DNA of 8,029 nucleotides from an uncultured beta proteobacterium. Lineage in GTDB: Bacteria > Pseudomonadota > Gammaproteobacteria > Burkholderiales > Burkholderiaceae_C. Position numbers and translations under genes: made by a program. The notes beneath the pieces are model-generated. The model was not told the DNA's origin and searched no databases. It worked only from the letters and a program-made list of their open reading frames with translations. Below, piece after piece: positions 1 to 6,466 of this stretch (position 1 is the stretch's first letter; every line of letters starts with the position of its first letter). Location: assembly GCA_903834645.1 (NCBI GenBank), contig CAILKA010000356.1, forward strand, positions 1-8,029, written 5' to 3'.

Positions 1-241
1 CCTCAACCAGCAGTTCGAGTCCGGCAACGACCTCATCACCCCGCGCCCCGAGTACCGCTTCAAGGGCCTCAAGCCCGGGGATCGCTGGTGCGTGTGCGCG
101 CTGCGCTGGAGGCAGGCCTACGAGGCAGGATGCGCGCCGCCCGTGGTGCTGGAGAGCACGCACCAGCGGTCGCTGGACTTTGTGCCTCTGGCGTGGCTGC
201 AGGGGCACGCCTGGGGCGCCGATCGTCCATCACCGGGTTGA
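1..241 (+). CDS. DUF2237-family protein, C-terminal part (5' end outside window)
   Basis: The codons run in frame from base 2 and give 79 residues before TGA at 239-241. The visible protein contains GNDLITPRPEYRFKGLKPGD, then RWCVCALRW, EAG-CAPPVVLESTH and a hydrophobic tail. This matches the conserved C-terminal two thirds of the small DUF2237 family, whose members are usually about 110-130 residues long; the N-terminal third is therefore missing to the left. Family function is unknown. The Cys-x-Cys in RWCVC and the conserved acidic and histidine residues might bind a metal or a ligand, but that is speculation. No signal peptide can be judged because the start is absent. The stop lies 34 bp before the tRNA-Ser gene on the same strand. 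I am confident of the reading frame and fairly confident of the family. Confidence 0.85.
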   Translation, partial: LNQQFESGNDLITPRPEYRFKGLKPGDRWCVCALRWRQAYEAGCAPPVVLESTHQRSLDFVPLAWLQGHAWGADRPSPG

Positions 242-261
242 CGCGACCGCTCGGCTACACT
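238..261 (+). promoter_or_regulatory. Weak candidate promoter for tRNA-Ser
   Basis: TTGACG at 238-243 overlaps the stop codon of the upstream gene and resembles a -35 box. TACACT at 256-261 resembles a -10 box. The spacer is only 12 bp, well short of the usual 16-18, so the two boxes may not act together. The -10-like box is placed sensibly, because transcription would then begin about 267-269, just upstream of the mature tRNA at 276. The tRNA could instead be read through from the upstream gene. Confidence 0.25.
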
Positions 262-275
262 GGCAACCCTCCCGC

Positions 276-366
276 GGAGGGATGGATGAGTGGTTTAAGT
301 CGCACGCCTGGAAAGCGTGTGTGGGTTAACAGCCCACCGCGGGTTCGAATCCCGCTCCCTCCGCCA
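276..366 (+). tRNA. tRNA-Ser (anticodon GGA), CCA encoded
   Basis: A complete class II tRNA can be folded by eye. The acceptor stem pairs GGAGGGA (276-282) with TCCCTCC (356-362), followed by discriminator G363 and encoded CCA (364-366). The anticodon stem CACGC/GCGTG (303-307 and 315-319) closes the loop CTGGAAA with anticodon GGA at 310-312, which reads UCC and UCU serine codons. A long variable arm, stem GTGGG/CCCAC (321-325 and 333-337), is the serine hallmark. The T arm is GCGGG-TTCGAAT-CCCGC (339-355). All stems are intact, so the gene should be functional. No integrase or duplicated 3' end is visible nearby, so there is no sign that it is used as an integration site here. Confidence 0.97.
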
Positions 367-473
367 CGGTGCTCGCCGCCTGCGACGTCCGCCTCCCGGA
401 CCCTCCCCCGCCAGAGCCAGACGCCCGGGCCAGCGCCTGGCGATCGCGCTTCGAGGATGTCTGGGATTTCGAC

Positions 474-479
474 AGGAGG
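474..479 (+). promoter_or_regulatory. Ribosome binding site of the Bug protein gene
   Basis: AGGAGG is a perfect Shine-Dalgarno core, with 10 bases between it and the ATG at 490. It fixes the start, because the open frame continues upstream through the tRNA gene to base 88, which cannot be coding. Confidence 0.8.
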
Positions 480-489
480 CACGCGCACC

Positions 490-1497
490 ATGACTGAAGC
501 ATCGAAGAAAGGCCGGCGGCTGGCCGTTTACTGCCTTCTGGCCCTTTTCGCCGCGGCTGGCCCCGTGGCCGCCCAGGCCCCGGCCGGGTCTGCCGAGGGC
601 TTCCCCGGCAGGCCGATCCGGCTGATCGTCCCCTTCGCCACAGGCGGTGTGACCGACACCAGCGGGCGCGTCATCGCAGAAGCCCTGGGCAGGCGCCTGG
701 GCCAGCAGGTCGTGGTCGACAACCGGCCCGGCGCCTCCGGCAACATCGGCACCAGCGCCGTGGCCACCGCAGCCCCGGACGGCTACACCCTGCTGCTCGC
801 CTTCGACGGCACGATGGTGATCAACCCGCACGTGTTCGCGAAAGTACCCTTCGACACGCTGAAGGACTTCAGCCCCGTCGGGCGCATTGGCGATGCCGTG
901 CTGATCCTCGTGGCCCACCCGGGCGTGAAGGCCTCGACGCTGCAGGAGGTCGTTGCGCTGTCCAAGGCCACCAGCGGCGGACTGTCCTACGGCACGTCGG
1001 GGATCGGCGGCACGCCGCACATCGCCGGCGAACTGCTGAACCAGCGCACCGGCGCGCAGTTTCAGCACGTGCCCTACAAGGGCGGAGGCCAGGCCATCAC
1101 CGATGCCATAGGCGGCGCCATTCCGCTCGTCTACACGGCGGTGGCGGGCGCCCAGGCGTATGTCAAGAACGGCCGCCTGAAGGCGATTGCGGTCTCCAGC
1201 GCCACGCGCTCGGCTTCGCTGCCGGATGTGCCCACCTTCATCGAGTCGGGCGTGCCCGACTTCGTGTCGAGTTCGTGGGTCGGCATCCTGGCCCCGGCGC
1301 GCACGCCCACGGCCATCGTGCGCCGCCTCAACGCCGAACTCAACGCGGTGCTGGCCGATCCCGCCATCCGCGAGCGTCTGGCGGTGCTCGGCATCGAACC
1401 CTCGCCCGGCACGCCCGATCAGTTCCTCGAGGACATGCGGCGCGATCTTGCCAAGTACGGCCCGGTGGTCAGGGCCGCTGGCATCAAGGTGGAATAG
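490..1497 (+). CDS. Tripartite tricarboxylate transporter-type (Bug/TctC) periplasmic solute-binding protein
   Basis: The protein is 335 residues long, typical for the Bug/TctC family of extracytoplasmic binding proteins. These capture carboxylates or related small organic acids in the periplasm and deliver them to TctA/TctB membrane subunits. The start at 490 is chosen for its AGGAGG site and because it gives a classic signal peptide: basic SKKGRR (5-10), hydrophobic core to about 23, and a likely cut after VAA28 or AQA30. Family signatures follow: RPIRLIVPFATGGVTD (41-56, the ligand loop between the first strand and helix), VVVDNRPGASGNIG (74-87), APDGYTLLLA (95-104), HVPYKGGGQAITD (193-205) and LPDVPTFIESGVPDF (244-258). 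The C-terminal helices are intact. No TctA/TctB genes are adjacent, so this is an orphan of the kind that is abundant in Betaproteobacteria, and its ligand cannot be read from the sequence. It converges on the CBS gene, with hairpins between them. Confidence 0.95.
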   Translation: MTEASKKGRRLAVYCLLALFAAAGPVAAQAPAGSAEGFPGRPIRLIVPFATGGVTDTSGRVIAEALGRRLGQQVVVDNRPGASGNIGTSAVATAAPDGYTLLLAFDGTMVINPHVFAKVPFDTLKDFSPVGRIGDAVLILVAHPGVKASTLQEVVALSKATSGGLSYGTSGIGGTPHIAGELLNQRTGAQFQHVPYKGGGQAITDAIGGAIPLVYTAVAGAQAYVKNGRLKAIAVSSATRSASLPDVPTFIESGVPDFVSSSWVGILAPARTPTAIVRRLNAELNAVLADPAIRERLAVLGIEPSPGTPDQFLEDMRRDLAKYGPVVRAAGIKVE

Positions 1498-1515
1498 CCG
1501 CCCCAAGCGGGCGGC
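1497..1515 (+). terminator. Stem-loop directly at the end of the Bug gene
   Basis: GCCGCCC (1497-1503) pairs with GGGCGGC (1509-1515) around a 5-base loop, giving a 7-bp GC stem that begins on the last base of the TAG stop. No T run follows, so it may only stabilise the 3' end or assist termination. Confidence 0.45.
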
Positions 1516-1531
1516 CGTCGCAGACTTCGGG

Positions 1532-1554
1532 CGCGCCTGGCATGAGCAGGCGCG
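1532..1554. terminator. Perfect inverted repeat between convergent genes
   Basis: CGCGCCTG (1532-1539) and CAGGCGCG (1547-1554) form an 8-bp perfect stem with a 7-base loop. It lies in the 63-bp gap between the convergent Bug and CBS genes, 6 bp from the CBS stop codon. Position and symmetry suggest a bidirectional transcription end, although no U-tract is present on either strand. Confidence 0.45.
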
Positions 1555-1560
1555 GGCCGC

Positions 1561-1998
1561 TCAGGCGCCGTGGCCCTTGATGTACGTCTCGAGGTACGAA
1601 ACCTGCTCGCCGAGCTGGCGGATCATGTCCTTGACGATGTCGCCGATGGAGACGACACCGACCACGCGCCCGCCCTCGAGCACCGGCAGGTGGCGGATGT
1701 TGCGGCTGGCCATCAGGCCCATGCACGCTTCCAGCTGGTCGCTGAGCTTCACCGTCATCGGGTCGGAGGTCATCACCTCGGAGACGGGCGTGGCCCGCGC
1801 ATCGCGCCCGGTCAGCAGCACGCGGATCGCGCAGTCGCCCTGCGTGATGATTCCGACCAGCCGCTCACCCTCCAGCACCAGCACCGAGCGCACGCGGCGC
1901 TCCTTCATCAGCTCGAGGGCGCGCTGCACCGGCTCGTGCGGGGCGACATGGATCAGTTGGGTGGGCTTCTGGCTCAGGCAGGCTTTTACGGTGGTCAC
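1561..1998 (-). CDS. Two-CBS-domain protein
   Basis: This 145-residue cytoplasmic protein consists almost entirely of one CBS pair (Bateman module). CBS1 spans about 13-62 and includes RSVLVLEGERLVGIITQGD (37-55). CBS2 spans about 77-126, with RHLPVLEGGRVVGVVSIGD (102-120). Each ends in the G-x-x-[ST]-x-x-D motif (G49-T52-D55 and G114-S117-D120) that commonly contacts adenosine nucleotide ribose and phosphate. The C-terminal helix with YLETYIKG is shared by stand-alone bacterial proteins of this type. Such proteins bind AMP, ATP, SAM or NAD-like ligands and act as energy or stress sensors, but no partner domain is fused here, so the target is unknown. The start is GTG (1996-1998), chosen for AGGAG 5 bases upstream and a well-placed promoter at 2026-2053. 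It appears to be transcribed alone. Confidence 0.93.
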   Translation of the reverse strand: MTTVKACLSQKPTQLIHVAPHEPVQRALELMKERRVRSVLVLEGERLVGIITQGDCAIRVLLTGRDARATPVSEVMTSDPMTVKLSDQLEACMGLMASRNIRHLPVLEGGRVVGVVSIGDIVKDMIRQLGEQVSYLETYIKGHGA

Positions 1999-2003
1999 GG
2001 CAA

Positions 2004-2008
2004 CTCCT
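2004..2008 (-). promoter_or_regulatory. Ribosome binding site of the CBS gene
   Basis: AGGAG on the minus strand lies 5 bases ahead of the GTG at 1998. It supports GTG as the real start; no ATG sits in a suitable in-frame place upstream. Confidence 0.75.
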
Positions 2009-2025
2009 GGATACGACTCGGATCG

Positions 2026-2053
2026 ACTTTACGCGAGAAGGGTCTCTTGTCAA
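2026..2053 (-). promoter_or_regulatory. Sigma70-type promoter of the CBS gene
   Basis: On the minus strand a perfect -35 TTGACA (2048-2053) is followed by a 16-bp spacer and a -10-like TAAAGT (2026-2031, 4 of 6 consensus). Transcription would start around 2019-2020, leaving a short leader of about 20 bases that contains the ribosome binding site. This is the clearest promoter in the window and shows that the CBS gene need not depend on the upstream minus-strand gene at 2179-2649. Confidence 0.65.
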
Positions 2054-2178
2054 ACCGGTCGGACACTTTGAGCCCGGCTAGCCTCGATCATGGACGGGCG
2101 GTCACCGGGCCCAGCATCCACAGGCGTGAAACTTGTGCCAGCCAGGCCAGTGCAGGGGCCGGGCCGGTCATGGCGCGA

Positions 2179-2649
2179 TCAGGGGGCCGGAACCTGGGCC
2201 CAGGTCTTGAGCACGATGGCGCGGTCCTCGGGGTCGGCAATGGCCTCCACGCAGCGCTGCGCCTCCTCCCAGGAGGCGGCATGTGCCGCGCGCTCGCCCG
2301 CGACGCAGGCGGCGTGTGCGTGGATGGCGTGCACGAAGGCGAGCTCCCAGTCGGGAGTCTCCGGCCAGGCGAGAAAGGCCCGGCGCATCGATTCCGCGTA
2401 GCCCCAGGCCGTGCGCCCATGTCCGAGCAGCGCGTGGACATGGGCCAGCAGCATCGTGGCGCGCATGTGGTGCAGCTCGGTCCCCACGACGCTCCAGTGC
2501 CAGGCGGCGGCATGCGCCGCGTTCAGCAGGTCATGGTCGAGCATCGCGTCCCCGCGTGCCTCAGCGAGGTTCCAGGCTCGGTTGTTGGCCTGGGCGGCGA
2601 AGTGGCGGTGCCAGCTCTCGGGGAGCGTGTCGGATGGGGTCGCGGCCAT
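2179..2649 (-). CDS. Conserved hypothetical protein, histidine-rich and all-helical (TPR-like)
   Basis: This 156-residue protein starts at ATG 2647-2649 with GAGGA (2656-2660) 6 bases upstream. The minus-strand frame stays open far beyond it into the protease gene, but only as an antisense shadow. No signal peptide or membrane segment is seen. The sequence predicts alternating amphipathic helices, with LLNAAHAAAWHW (41-52), MRATMLLAHVHALLGHG (62-78), WELAFVHAIHAHAACVAGE (101-119) and a C-terminal helix ending near WAQVPAP. The spacing is like tetratricopeptide helix pairs, although no clean TPR consensus is present. It has 14 histidines (about 9%), many on helices at 3-4 residue spacing (H46/H51, H60/H61, H70/H72/H77, H107/H110/H112). 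I recall similar uncharacterised proteins in Betaproteobacteria that begin with LPESWHRHFAA, but no function is known to me. It is divergent from the M16 protease gene, with 193 bp between starts. Confidence 0.8.
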   Translation of the reverse strand: MAATPSDTLPESWHRHFAAQANNRAWNLAEARGDAMLDHDLLNAAHAAAWHWSVVGTELHHMRATMLLAHVHALLGHGRTAWGYAESMRRAFLAWPETPDWELAFVHAIHAHAACVAGERAAHAASWEEAQRCVEAIADPEDRAIVLKTWAQVPAP

Positions 2650-2777
2650 GGTCCGTCCTCGTGGAGCCGCAACTGTACCGGCAGGCGCGCGTGCCCGTCC
2701 GCCTGGGCAGCGGCCGACCACACGGGACGCTGAGGGACCGCGCCGTACACTGGCCAGTTGCGGTCCGGCTGCGGCGC

Positions 2778-2792
2778 GGGCACCGGGTGCCC
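2778..2792. promoter_or_regulatory. Odd-length palindrome upstream of the M16 protease gene
   Basis: GGGCACC (2778-2784), a central G, and GGTGCCC (2786-2792) form a 7+1+7 inverted repeat. It lies 50 bp before the protease ATG, inside the 193-bp region between two divergent genes. It could be an operator for a dimeric regulator or a chance GC palindrome. I see no convincing -35/-10 pair in this gap; TACACT at 2746-2751 is only a -10-like hexamer. Confidence 0.3.
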
Positions 2793-2842
2793 CGAGTGCG
2801 CCATCTGCCGGTCCGGACGTCCACTCACCGACCGATCTCGCC

Positions 2843-5716
2843 ATGCGACTGTCTCCCCTGTTGCCCGCCCCGTTGTGTCTCGCCCTCGCGCTGCTGAGCT
2901 CGCCCGCACCCAAGGCGCAGACGGCACCTGCCACGCCGCGCGCAGCTGCGCCGTCCCCGGCGTCCGCCCTGCCCCCCCGCATCGTGGCGCCGACCGACCA
3001 GGCCCGCTTCCGCCGCCTCGTCCTGCCCAACGGCATGCGCGTGCTGCTCGCCTCCGATCCGCGCTTCAACCGCTCGGCCGCCGCCCTCGTCGTGGACGTG
3101 GGCCAGATCGACGACCCGCGCGACACCGAGGGCCTGGCGCACTTCCTCGAGCACATGCTGTTCCTGGGCACGGCCAAGTACCCCGACGAAGGCGAGTACG
3201 GCCGCTTCATCCAGCGCAACGGCGGCAGCCAGAACGCCTACACCGCAAGCGACCACACCAACTACCACTTCGAGGTGCGCCACGAGGCGTTGCCCGGCGC
3301 GCTGGACCGCTTCGCGCAGTTCTTCATCGCGCCGAGCTTCAACCCCGCCTTCGTCGGCCGCGAGGTGACGGCCGTGCACAACGAGGCCATGCGCCACCTG
3401 CAGAACGACGGCCGGCGCATCACCGCCGTCAAGCGCGAGCTCTACGACCCGCAAAGCGGGGAGAGCAAGTTCTCCACCGGCAACCGCGACACGCTTGCAC
3501 GCGCCAATCCTCAGGCCGTGCGCGCCTTCTACGAGCAGCACTACAGCGCGCACCGCATGGCACTGTCCATCACCGGGCGGGCGCCGCTGGACGAGCTCGA
3601 GCGCCTGGCACGCGAGCACTTCGCGGCGGTGCCGCGGCGCGACGTGCCCAACCCCGTGCGCGAGCCAGTCTTTCTGCCGCGCAAGGCGGCGCTGCGGCTG
3701 GCCACCGTCGAGCCCGTGCGCGAGTTGCGCCAGCTTCAGCTGGAGTTCGTGCTGCCGGCCACGCGGCCGATGTTCGCGTCGCGCTCGGCCACGCTTGTCG
3801 AACAGCTCATCGAGACCGCCGGAGCGGGCGGGCTGCTGGCCCGGCTGCGCGAGGAGGGCCTGGCCAACAACCTCAGCGCCGGCCTGTGGGAGCGCACGCC
3901 CGAGTACGGCTCGATGTTCGTGTCGGTGGACCTCACCCCCCAGGGCGAGAAGGCTGCTCCACGCGTGATGGAACTGCTCTTCGGCTACTTCGAGCACCTG
4001 CGCCGCGGCCCCTTCCCGCGAGCCTTCTTCGAGGATCGGGCCCGCATCGGCGCCCTGCAGGAGACCCACGGGAACCGCGGCGAGGGCATGCGACTGGCCA
4101 CGCAGCTGGCCAACCAGGCCCTCTTCTACCCGCTGGAGGTGGCCGAGCGTGCGGGCTCGGCCTGGGGGGCACCCGATGAGGCCTCCTACCGCCAGCTGCT
4201 CGACCGGCTGCGCCCGGACAACATGCTGGCCACCCTGGCCGCGCGCGGCGTGCCCACCGACCGGCGTGAGCGCATCTACGACGTGCGCTACGCCTACCGT
4301 GAGGACACCGGCCCCGCCTATGCGCAGCTCGCCTCCGCACAGCCGCACCCTTCCTTCGCGCTGCCTGGAGCCAACCGCTTCATGCCAGGGGCCACGCCGC
4401 TGCTGGCCGAGCGGGCCCAGACGCTGATCGATGAGCCGGGCCTGGCGCTGCACTACGCCCCGGACACCGAGTTCCAGCGCCCGCAAACTGCGATCGTCCT
4501 GCGCTTCGTGCCGGCGCGCGCCCTGGCCGACACCGAAGGCGCGGCGCTGCTCGGGCTGTGGAGCCGCGCCTGGCGCGAGATGCTCGAGGCCGACATCGCG
4601 GACGCGCGCGCCGCGGGCGTGGAGCTCGGCTTCGAGTTCACGCTCGAGGGGCTCAAGCTCACGCTCACCGGCTACGGCGACTCGCCGGCCCGGGTGGCAC
4701 GCCACGTCGCCGAGCGCCTGCGCAGCCTGGACCTGAGCGCCGCCCGCTTCGAGGACCTGCGCGAGCAGGTGCTGCGCACGCTCGCGAGCTACGCGCAGAG
4801 CGAGGCCATCGACCTGGCGCGGAGCCGGCGTGACGCGATGCTGCGCGAGGTCGCGCCGCTGCCGCCTGAACTCGAGCCTGTCACGCGCAGGGCCACCCGC
4901 GAGCAGGTGCAGCGCTTCAGCGAACGGATGCTCGCGCGCGGACGCCTGGAGGTGCTCGTGCACGGCCACCTGCCACCCGAGGAGGCGGTGGCGACGGCGC
5001 GCGCGCTGGCCCGCTCGATCGGGGCGCGGCCCCTGGCCCCAGCCGATCGTATGCAGCGGCGCCACCTGGTGATGCGTGCTGGCGAGCAGGTCATGGACGC
5101 CGGTGCGGTCGAGGGCAGCAACGCCGTGTGGTGGCTCGACCTGGCGTTGCCCGAGGACACGCCGAGCATGCGCGCGGCTTCCCTGGCCATTGCCGCCTTC
5201 GCCTCCCCCGCGGTCTTCACCGAACTGCGTACACGCCAGCAGCTCGGCTACATCGTGAGCTCAGGCGCCGGCACATCCGAGCGCGCCCGCTGGCTCTCCT
5301 TCCTCATCCAGTCGAGCACCTACACGAGCGACGAGCTGCAGCAGCGCGCCGAGGCCTTCCTCGCTACCCTGCCCGCTGCGCTCGCCGCCCTGCCTGATGG
5401 CGAGTGGGCAGCGCTGAAAGCCGGCGTGCAGTCGCGGCTGGACGCCAAGCCCACCGGCATCGCCGACCGGGCCGAGCGGCTCTACACCAGCGCCTATGTC
5501 TATGGCGGCGAATGGGAGCGCCAGGCTGCCACGACGGCTGCGCTGCAGGCGCTGACGCAGTCCGACGCCGCGCGCGTGCTCACCGAGGCCCTCGACCCCG
5601 CCACGGCGCGCCGGCGCACGGTACGGCTGGACCCGACCGCCCGCCCGGCCAAACAGCCTGCGACCCCGAGCTTCACCGATCGTGACGGCTGGAAGCGCAC
5701 GCGCGAGTTTCGCTGA
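2843..5716 (+). CDS. Exported M16-family zinc metalloprotease (pitrilysin/insulysin type)
   Basis: The gene encodes 957 residues, matching E. coli pitrilysin (about 960). The start at 2843 gives a signal peptide (hydrophobic 6-20, likely cut near KAQ26), then a Pro/Ala-rich linker to about residue 45, so the enzyme should act in the periplasm. The inverted zinc motif HFLEH is at 100-104 (H100 and H104 bind zinc, E103 is the catalytic base). The third ligand fits E181 in HNEAMRH, 81 residues after the first histidine as in pitrilysin and insulin-degrading enzyme. The N-terminal half also has GGSQNAYTASDHTNYHFEV (127-145) and GESKFSTGN (206-214). The C-terminal half lacks HxxEH, as expected, but keeps LRTRQQLGYIVSSG, in which R796 and Y803 match the substrate-gripping Arg/Tyr of IDE. 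These clamshell enzymes degrade short peptides. No clear Shine-Dalgarno site precedes the ATG. Family call is firm; the natural substrate is unknown. Confidence 0.95.
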   Translation: MRLSPLLPAPLCLALALLSSPAPKAQTAPATPRAAAPSPASALPPRIVAPTDQARFRRLVLPNGMRVLLASDPRFNRSAAALVVDVGQIDDPRDTEGLAHFLEHMLFLGTAKYPDEGEYGRFIQRNGGSQNAYTASDHTNYHFEVRHEALPGALDRFAQFFIAPSFNPAFVGREVTAVHNEAMRHLQNDGRRITAVKRELYDPQSGESKFSTGNRDTLARANPQAVRAFYEQHYSAHRMALSITGRAPLDELERLAREHFAAVPRRDVPNPVREPVFLPRKAALRLATVEPVRELRQLQLEFVLPATRPMFASRSATLVEQLIETAGAGGLLARLREEGLANNLSAGLWERTPEYGSMFVSVDLTPQGEKAAPRVMELLFGYFEHLRRGPFPRAFFEDRARIGALQETHGNRGEGMRLATQLANQALFYPLEVAERAGSAWGAPDEASYRQLLDRLRPDNMLATLAARGVPTDRRERIYDVRYAYREDTGPAYAQLASAQPHPSFALPGANRFMPGATPLLAERAQTLIDEPGLALHYAPDTEFQRPQTAIVLRFVPARALADTEGAALLGLWSRAWREMLEADIADARAAGVELGFEFTLEGLKLTLTGYGDSPARVARHVAERLRSLDLSAARFEDLREQVLRTLASYAQSEAIDLARSRRDAMLREVAPLPPELEPVTRRATREQVQRFSERMLARGRLEVLVHGHLPPEEAVATARALARSIGARPLAPADRMQRRHLVMRAGEQVMDAGAVEGSNAVWWLDLALPEDTPSMRAASLAIAAFASPAVFTELRTRQQLGYIVSSGAGTSERARWLSFLIQSSTYTSDELQQRAEAFLATLPAALAALPDGEWAALKAGVQSRLDAKPTGIADRAERLYTSAYVYGGEWERQAATTAALQALTQSDAARVLTEALDPATARRRTVRLDPTARPAKQPATPSFTDRDGWKRTREFR

Positions 5717-5733
5717 CACCGTCCCGAGCCCGC

Positions 5734-5752
5734 GCAGGCGGACCCGCCTTGC
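5734..5752. terminator. Stem-loop between convergent protease and NanE genes
   Basis: GCAGGCG (5734-5740) pairs with CGCCT-T-GC (5745-5752) around the loop GACC, with one bulged T. It sits in the 39-bp gap between two convergent genes. A second possible stem, GCCGCCT (5751-5757) with AGGCGGC (5767-5773), overlaps the nanE stop codon and would compete with it. No U-tract is present, so efficient intrinsic termination is uncertain. Confidence 0.4.
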
Positions 5753-5755
5753 CGC

Positions 5756-6466
5756 CTAGCGAGGCGAGGCGGCGGGGGGCGCTGCGCCGGCCAGGGCGTC
5801 ACAGAACCAGCGTGTCGCGTGCTCCAGCCGGGTGAGCGCCGAGCCCACCGTCACGGCCCAGGCGCCGGCCTGGAGAGCAGCGGCTGCCTGAGCGGGCGTG
5901 TTGAAGCGCCCTTCGGCCATCACGCGCATCCCGAGCCCGGCCAGTAACCGCACCAGCTCCACATCGGGGTGCACGGGAACGGGCCCGCCGGTGTAGCCGC
6001 TCAGCGTGCTGCCCACGATGTCGAATCCCAGGGCCTGTGCCGCCCGTGCGTCCTCCAGGCAGGACGCATCGGCCATGGCCACCGCCCCGCCGCCACGGAT
6101 GGCGGCCAGCAGCGCCTGCACCGGCACCGGCCGCGCACGCTGTGTGGCATCCACCGCGATCACGTCCGCCCCGGCGTCCAGCAGGTCCTGCACGTCCTGC
6201 AGATGAGGCGTGATGCGCACGGCGGAATCCCTCAGGTCGCGCTTGACGATGCCGATCACCGGCACCTCGACTGCACCGCGTACCCGCCGCACCCGGCTGG
6301 CACCGGCCACCCGCAAGCCCGCCGCACCGCCATCCACGGCAGCCCGTGCCAGGCGGCACACCACCTCGTCGTCATCCAGCGGGCCGCCCTCGACCGGCTG
6401 GCAAGACACCACAAGCCCCCCCCTGAGGGCGGCCTCGACCTGCATGAGGGCCAAGCGGGGCCTCAT
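5756..6466 (-). CDS. nanE: N-acylglucosamine-6-phosphate 2-epimerase (ManNAc-6-P epimerase, NanE type)
   Basis: The protein has 236 residues, the usual NanE length, with a TIM-barrel pattern. NanE converts N-acetylmannosamine-6-phosphate to N-acetylglucosamine-6-phosphate in sialic acid and amino-sugar catabolism. Family landmarks in order are GGLVVSCQP (16-24), GAAGLRVAG (47-55), IGIVKRDLRDSAVRITP (71-87) with the expected catalytic lysine K75, DVIAVDAT (101-108), AMADAS (130-135), TLSGYTGG (154-161) and VMAEGRFNTPAQA (182-194) with the conserved glutamate E185. The phosphate-binding end is GAWAVTVGSALTR (201-213). The chosen ATG overlaps the regulator's stop as ATGA (6463-6466), implying translational coupling. 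A second ATG seven codons in (6443-6445) is also possible, and neither has a clear Shine-Dalgarno site. No nanA, nanK or nagA is in the window, so whether the substrate comes from sialic acid or another amino sugar is open. Confidence 0.93.
   Translation of the reverse strand: MRPRLALMQVEAALRGGLVVSCQPVEGGPLDDDEVVCRLARAAVDGGAAGLRVAGASRVRRVRGAVEVPVIGIVKRDLRDSAVRITPHLQDVQDLLDAGADVIAVDATQRARPVPVQALLAAIRGGGAVAMADASCLEDARAAQALGFDIVGSTLSGYTGGPVPVHPDVELVRLLAGLGMRVMAEGRFNTPAQAAAALQAGAWAVTVGSALTRLEHATRWFCDALAGAAPPAASPR

Noticed and set aside
429..441. GCCAG-CGC-CTGGC hairpin between the tRNA and the Bug gene as a terminator
   Set aside because: The stem is only 5 bp with a 3-base loop and no T run; it is common by chance in this GC-rich sequence.
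88..489. Upstream extension of the Bug reading frame
   Set aside because: The extension would run through the tRNA-Ser gene and out of frame over the DUF2237 gene. The ATG at 490 has a strong ribosome binding site and begins a signal peptide.
276..489. tRNA-Ser as the attachment site of an integrated element
   Set aside because: No integrase, no duplicated tRNA 3' end and no change in base composition follow the tRNA; the next gene is an ordinary Bug protein gene.
295..1506. Long minus-strand open frame covering the tRNA and the Bug gene
   Set aside because: It crosses an intact tRNA and a well-supported plus-strand gene, and its translation has no family features.
2411..2842. Upstream extension of the M16 protease frame
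   Set aside because: It overlaps the minus-strand hypothetical gene and would place the signal peptide in the middle of the protein.
2825..5065. Open frame of 746 codons on the minus strand, antisense to the protease gene
   Set aside because: Its translation is low-complexity Arg/Gly/Ala/His-rich with no recognisable motif, while the plus strand encodes a complete M16 protease with catalytic residues in place. Long antisense frames are expected in DNA of this GC content.
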